DNA from: Flaviramulus sp. BrNp1-15 | GTDB lineage: Bacteria; Bacteroidota; Bacteroidia; Flavobacteriales; Flavobacteriaceae | Reading direction: 5' to 3' | DNA length: 64,000 nucleotides | Assembly (NCBI RefSeq): GCF_022259695.1 | Contig: NZ_CP092099.1 | Coordinates: 3,370,001-3,434,000, forward strand | Shown here: in pieces, positions 63,240 through 64,000 of the stretch | Layout of the letters: each line of letters opens with the position of its first letter | Numbering within the stretch: the first letter of the stretch is position 1 | The notes under the pieces: model-generated | Seen by the model: the letters and a program-made list of their open reading frames with translations, nothing else | Databases searched by the model: none | What the model was told of the DNA's origin: nothing | Program-made: the position numbers and the translations under genes

Positions 63240-64000
63240 TTATATGATTAGCATAGCATCTCCATAACTGTAAAATTTATATTTTTCTTTTACAGCTTCT
63301 TCGTATGCCTTTTTAATAAAGTCGTGACCTGCAAATGCCGAAACCATCATTAATAATGTAGATTTTGGCGTATGAAAATTAGTTATCATACTGTTAGCAA
63401 TACTAAAATCGTACGGTGGGAAAATGAATTTGTTTGTCCATCCATCCATTTCATTTAACTTACCACTTGATGATACTGCACTTTCTATAGCACGCATAGC
63501 CGTAGTACCTACTGCACATACACGTTTTTTGTTTTTAATACCTGTATTAACAATATCTACTGCTTTTTCGTCAATTTTTAATTCTTCACTATCCATTTTA
63601 TGTTTAGATAAATCTTCAACCTCAACTGGATTAAATGTACCTAAACCTACATGTAAAGTTACCTCAGCAAAATTAATACCTTTAATTTCTAAACGTTTTA
63701 ATAAATGTTTTGAAAAGTGAAGTCCTGCTGTTGGAGCCGCTACTGCACCTTCGTTTTTTGCATAAATGGTTTGGTAACGCTCTTCATCTTCTGGCTCAAC
63801 CTCTCTTTTTATGTATTTAGGAAGTGGTGTTTGACCAAGTTCGTTTAATTTTAAACGAAATTCTCTGTAAGATCCATCATATAAAAAGCGTAGTGTACGT
63901 CCTCTTGAAGTTGTATTATCTATAACCTCTGCAACTAAGGTATCATCATCACCAAAATATAATTTGTTACCTATTCTTATTTTACGTGCTGGATCTACTA
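63240..64000 (-). CDS. queA: tRNA preQ1 ribosyltransferase-isomerase QueA (N-terminus beyond the window)
   Basis: The frame is open from 64000 to the stop at 63240 (253 codons), so about 95 N-terminal residues are missing. Family motifs visible are [48 protein letters not shown] and [20 protein letters not shown]. The enzyme transfers the ribosyl part of SAM to preQ1 in tRNA to form epoxyqueuosine. There is no frameshift; an internal Met at 63596 is not the start. Confidence 0.95.
   Translation of the reverse strand, partial: VDPARKIRIGNKLYFGDDDTLVAEVIDNTTSRGRTLRFLYDGSYREFRLKLNELGQTPLPKYIKREVEPEDEERYQTIYAKNEGAVAAPTAGLHFSKHLLKRLEIKGINFAEVTLHVGLGTFNPVEVEDLSKHKMDSEELKIDEKAVDIVNTGIKNKKRVCAVGTTAMRAIESAVSSSGKLNEMDGWTNKFIFPPYDFSIANSMITNFHTPKSTLLMMVSAFAGHDFIKKAYEEAVKEKYKFYSYGDAMLII

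Noticed and set aside
63240-63596. Possible truncated or frameshifted queA (short open frame from an internal Met)
   Set aside because: Reading upstream of 63596 stays open to the window end and encodes QueA motifs, so the gene is intact and only cut by the window edge.

Overview
The window is a 64 kb chromosomal segment from an AT-rich member of the Bacteroidota, almost certainly family Flavobacteriaceae. Evidence is the gliding/type IX secretion genes gldK-L-M-N and gldB-gldC, an exosortase F pair, Bacteroidota-type promoters (TTG-N19-TAnnTTTG), weak Shine-Dalgarno signals, and intergenic repeats of a kind often met in marine flavobacteria. The genus cannot be fixed from the sequence. No prophage, insertion sequence, CRISPR array or rRNA operon was seen. 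The content is mostly core genome, so the points of interest are atypical members of known families and regulatory DNA.

Layout. 1-9.6 kb: an efflux-type ABC system on the minus strand (adaptor, ATPase, two large tandem FtsX/MacB permeases), divergent from an NtrC-type sigma-54 response regulator and its histidine kinase. 9.6-10.9 kb: initiator tRNA-Met with promoter and terminator, a CPXCG mini-protein and a leucine-rich-repeat protein. 11-16.6 kb: a complete RND efflux operon (adaptor, pump, TolC-like channel). 16.7-20.3 kb: an ABC-F ATPase, a DUF983 protein and a DAO-family FAD oxidoreductase. 20.3-25 kb: the type IX secretion core gldK-L-M-N. 25.2-29 kb: an arginase-fold protein that has lost most metal ligands, and topA. 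29.1-32.5 kb: two paralogous membrane proteins and two putative lipoproteins.

32.6-39.4 kb (plus strand): miaB, a sensor-less sigma-54 activator, lptE, a TPR protein, secG, groES and groEL. A -24/-12-like promoter lies directly before groES. 39.5-42 kb: an ECF sigma factor with an ECF-type promoter, a membrane protein likely to act as anti-sigma factor, and a putative outer-membrane barrel. 42.2-47 kb: dnaG whose zinc ligands are replaced, a LuxR-type response regulator with Glu at the phosphoacceptor site, nadE, gldB and gldC. 47-53.6 kb: the rod-shape operon mreB-mreC-mreD-mrdA-rodA, followed by a peptide deformylase that carries a lipoprotein signal. 53.7-56 kb: purH and an fRMsr-like GAF protein. 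56-61 kb: xrtF and its partner, then a cysteine-rich metal-handling cluster (HYC_CC_PP protein, HMA-MauE fusion, TonB receptor with a CC plug motif, secreted HMA protein). 61-64 kb: a polyprenyl synthase, rlmN and the 3' part of queA.

The best leads for new biology are the sigma-54-like groESL promoter next to a PspF-like activator, the ureohydrolase pseudoenzyme beside the T9SS core, the envelope-anchored peptide deformylase, the ECF sigma module, and LytTR-like direct repeats upstream of gldK. All are inferences from reading the sequence; no searches were run.
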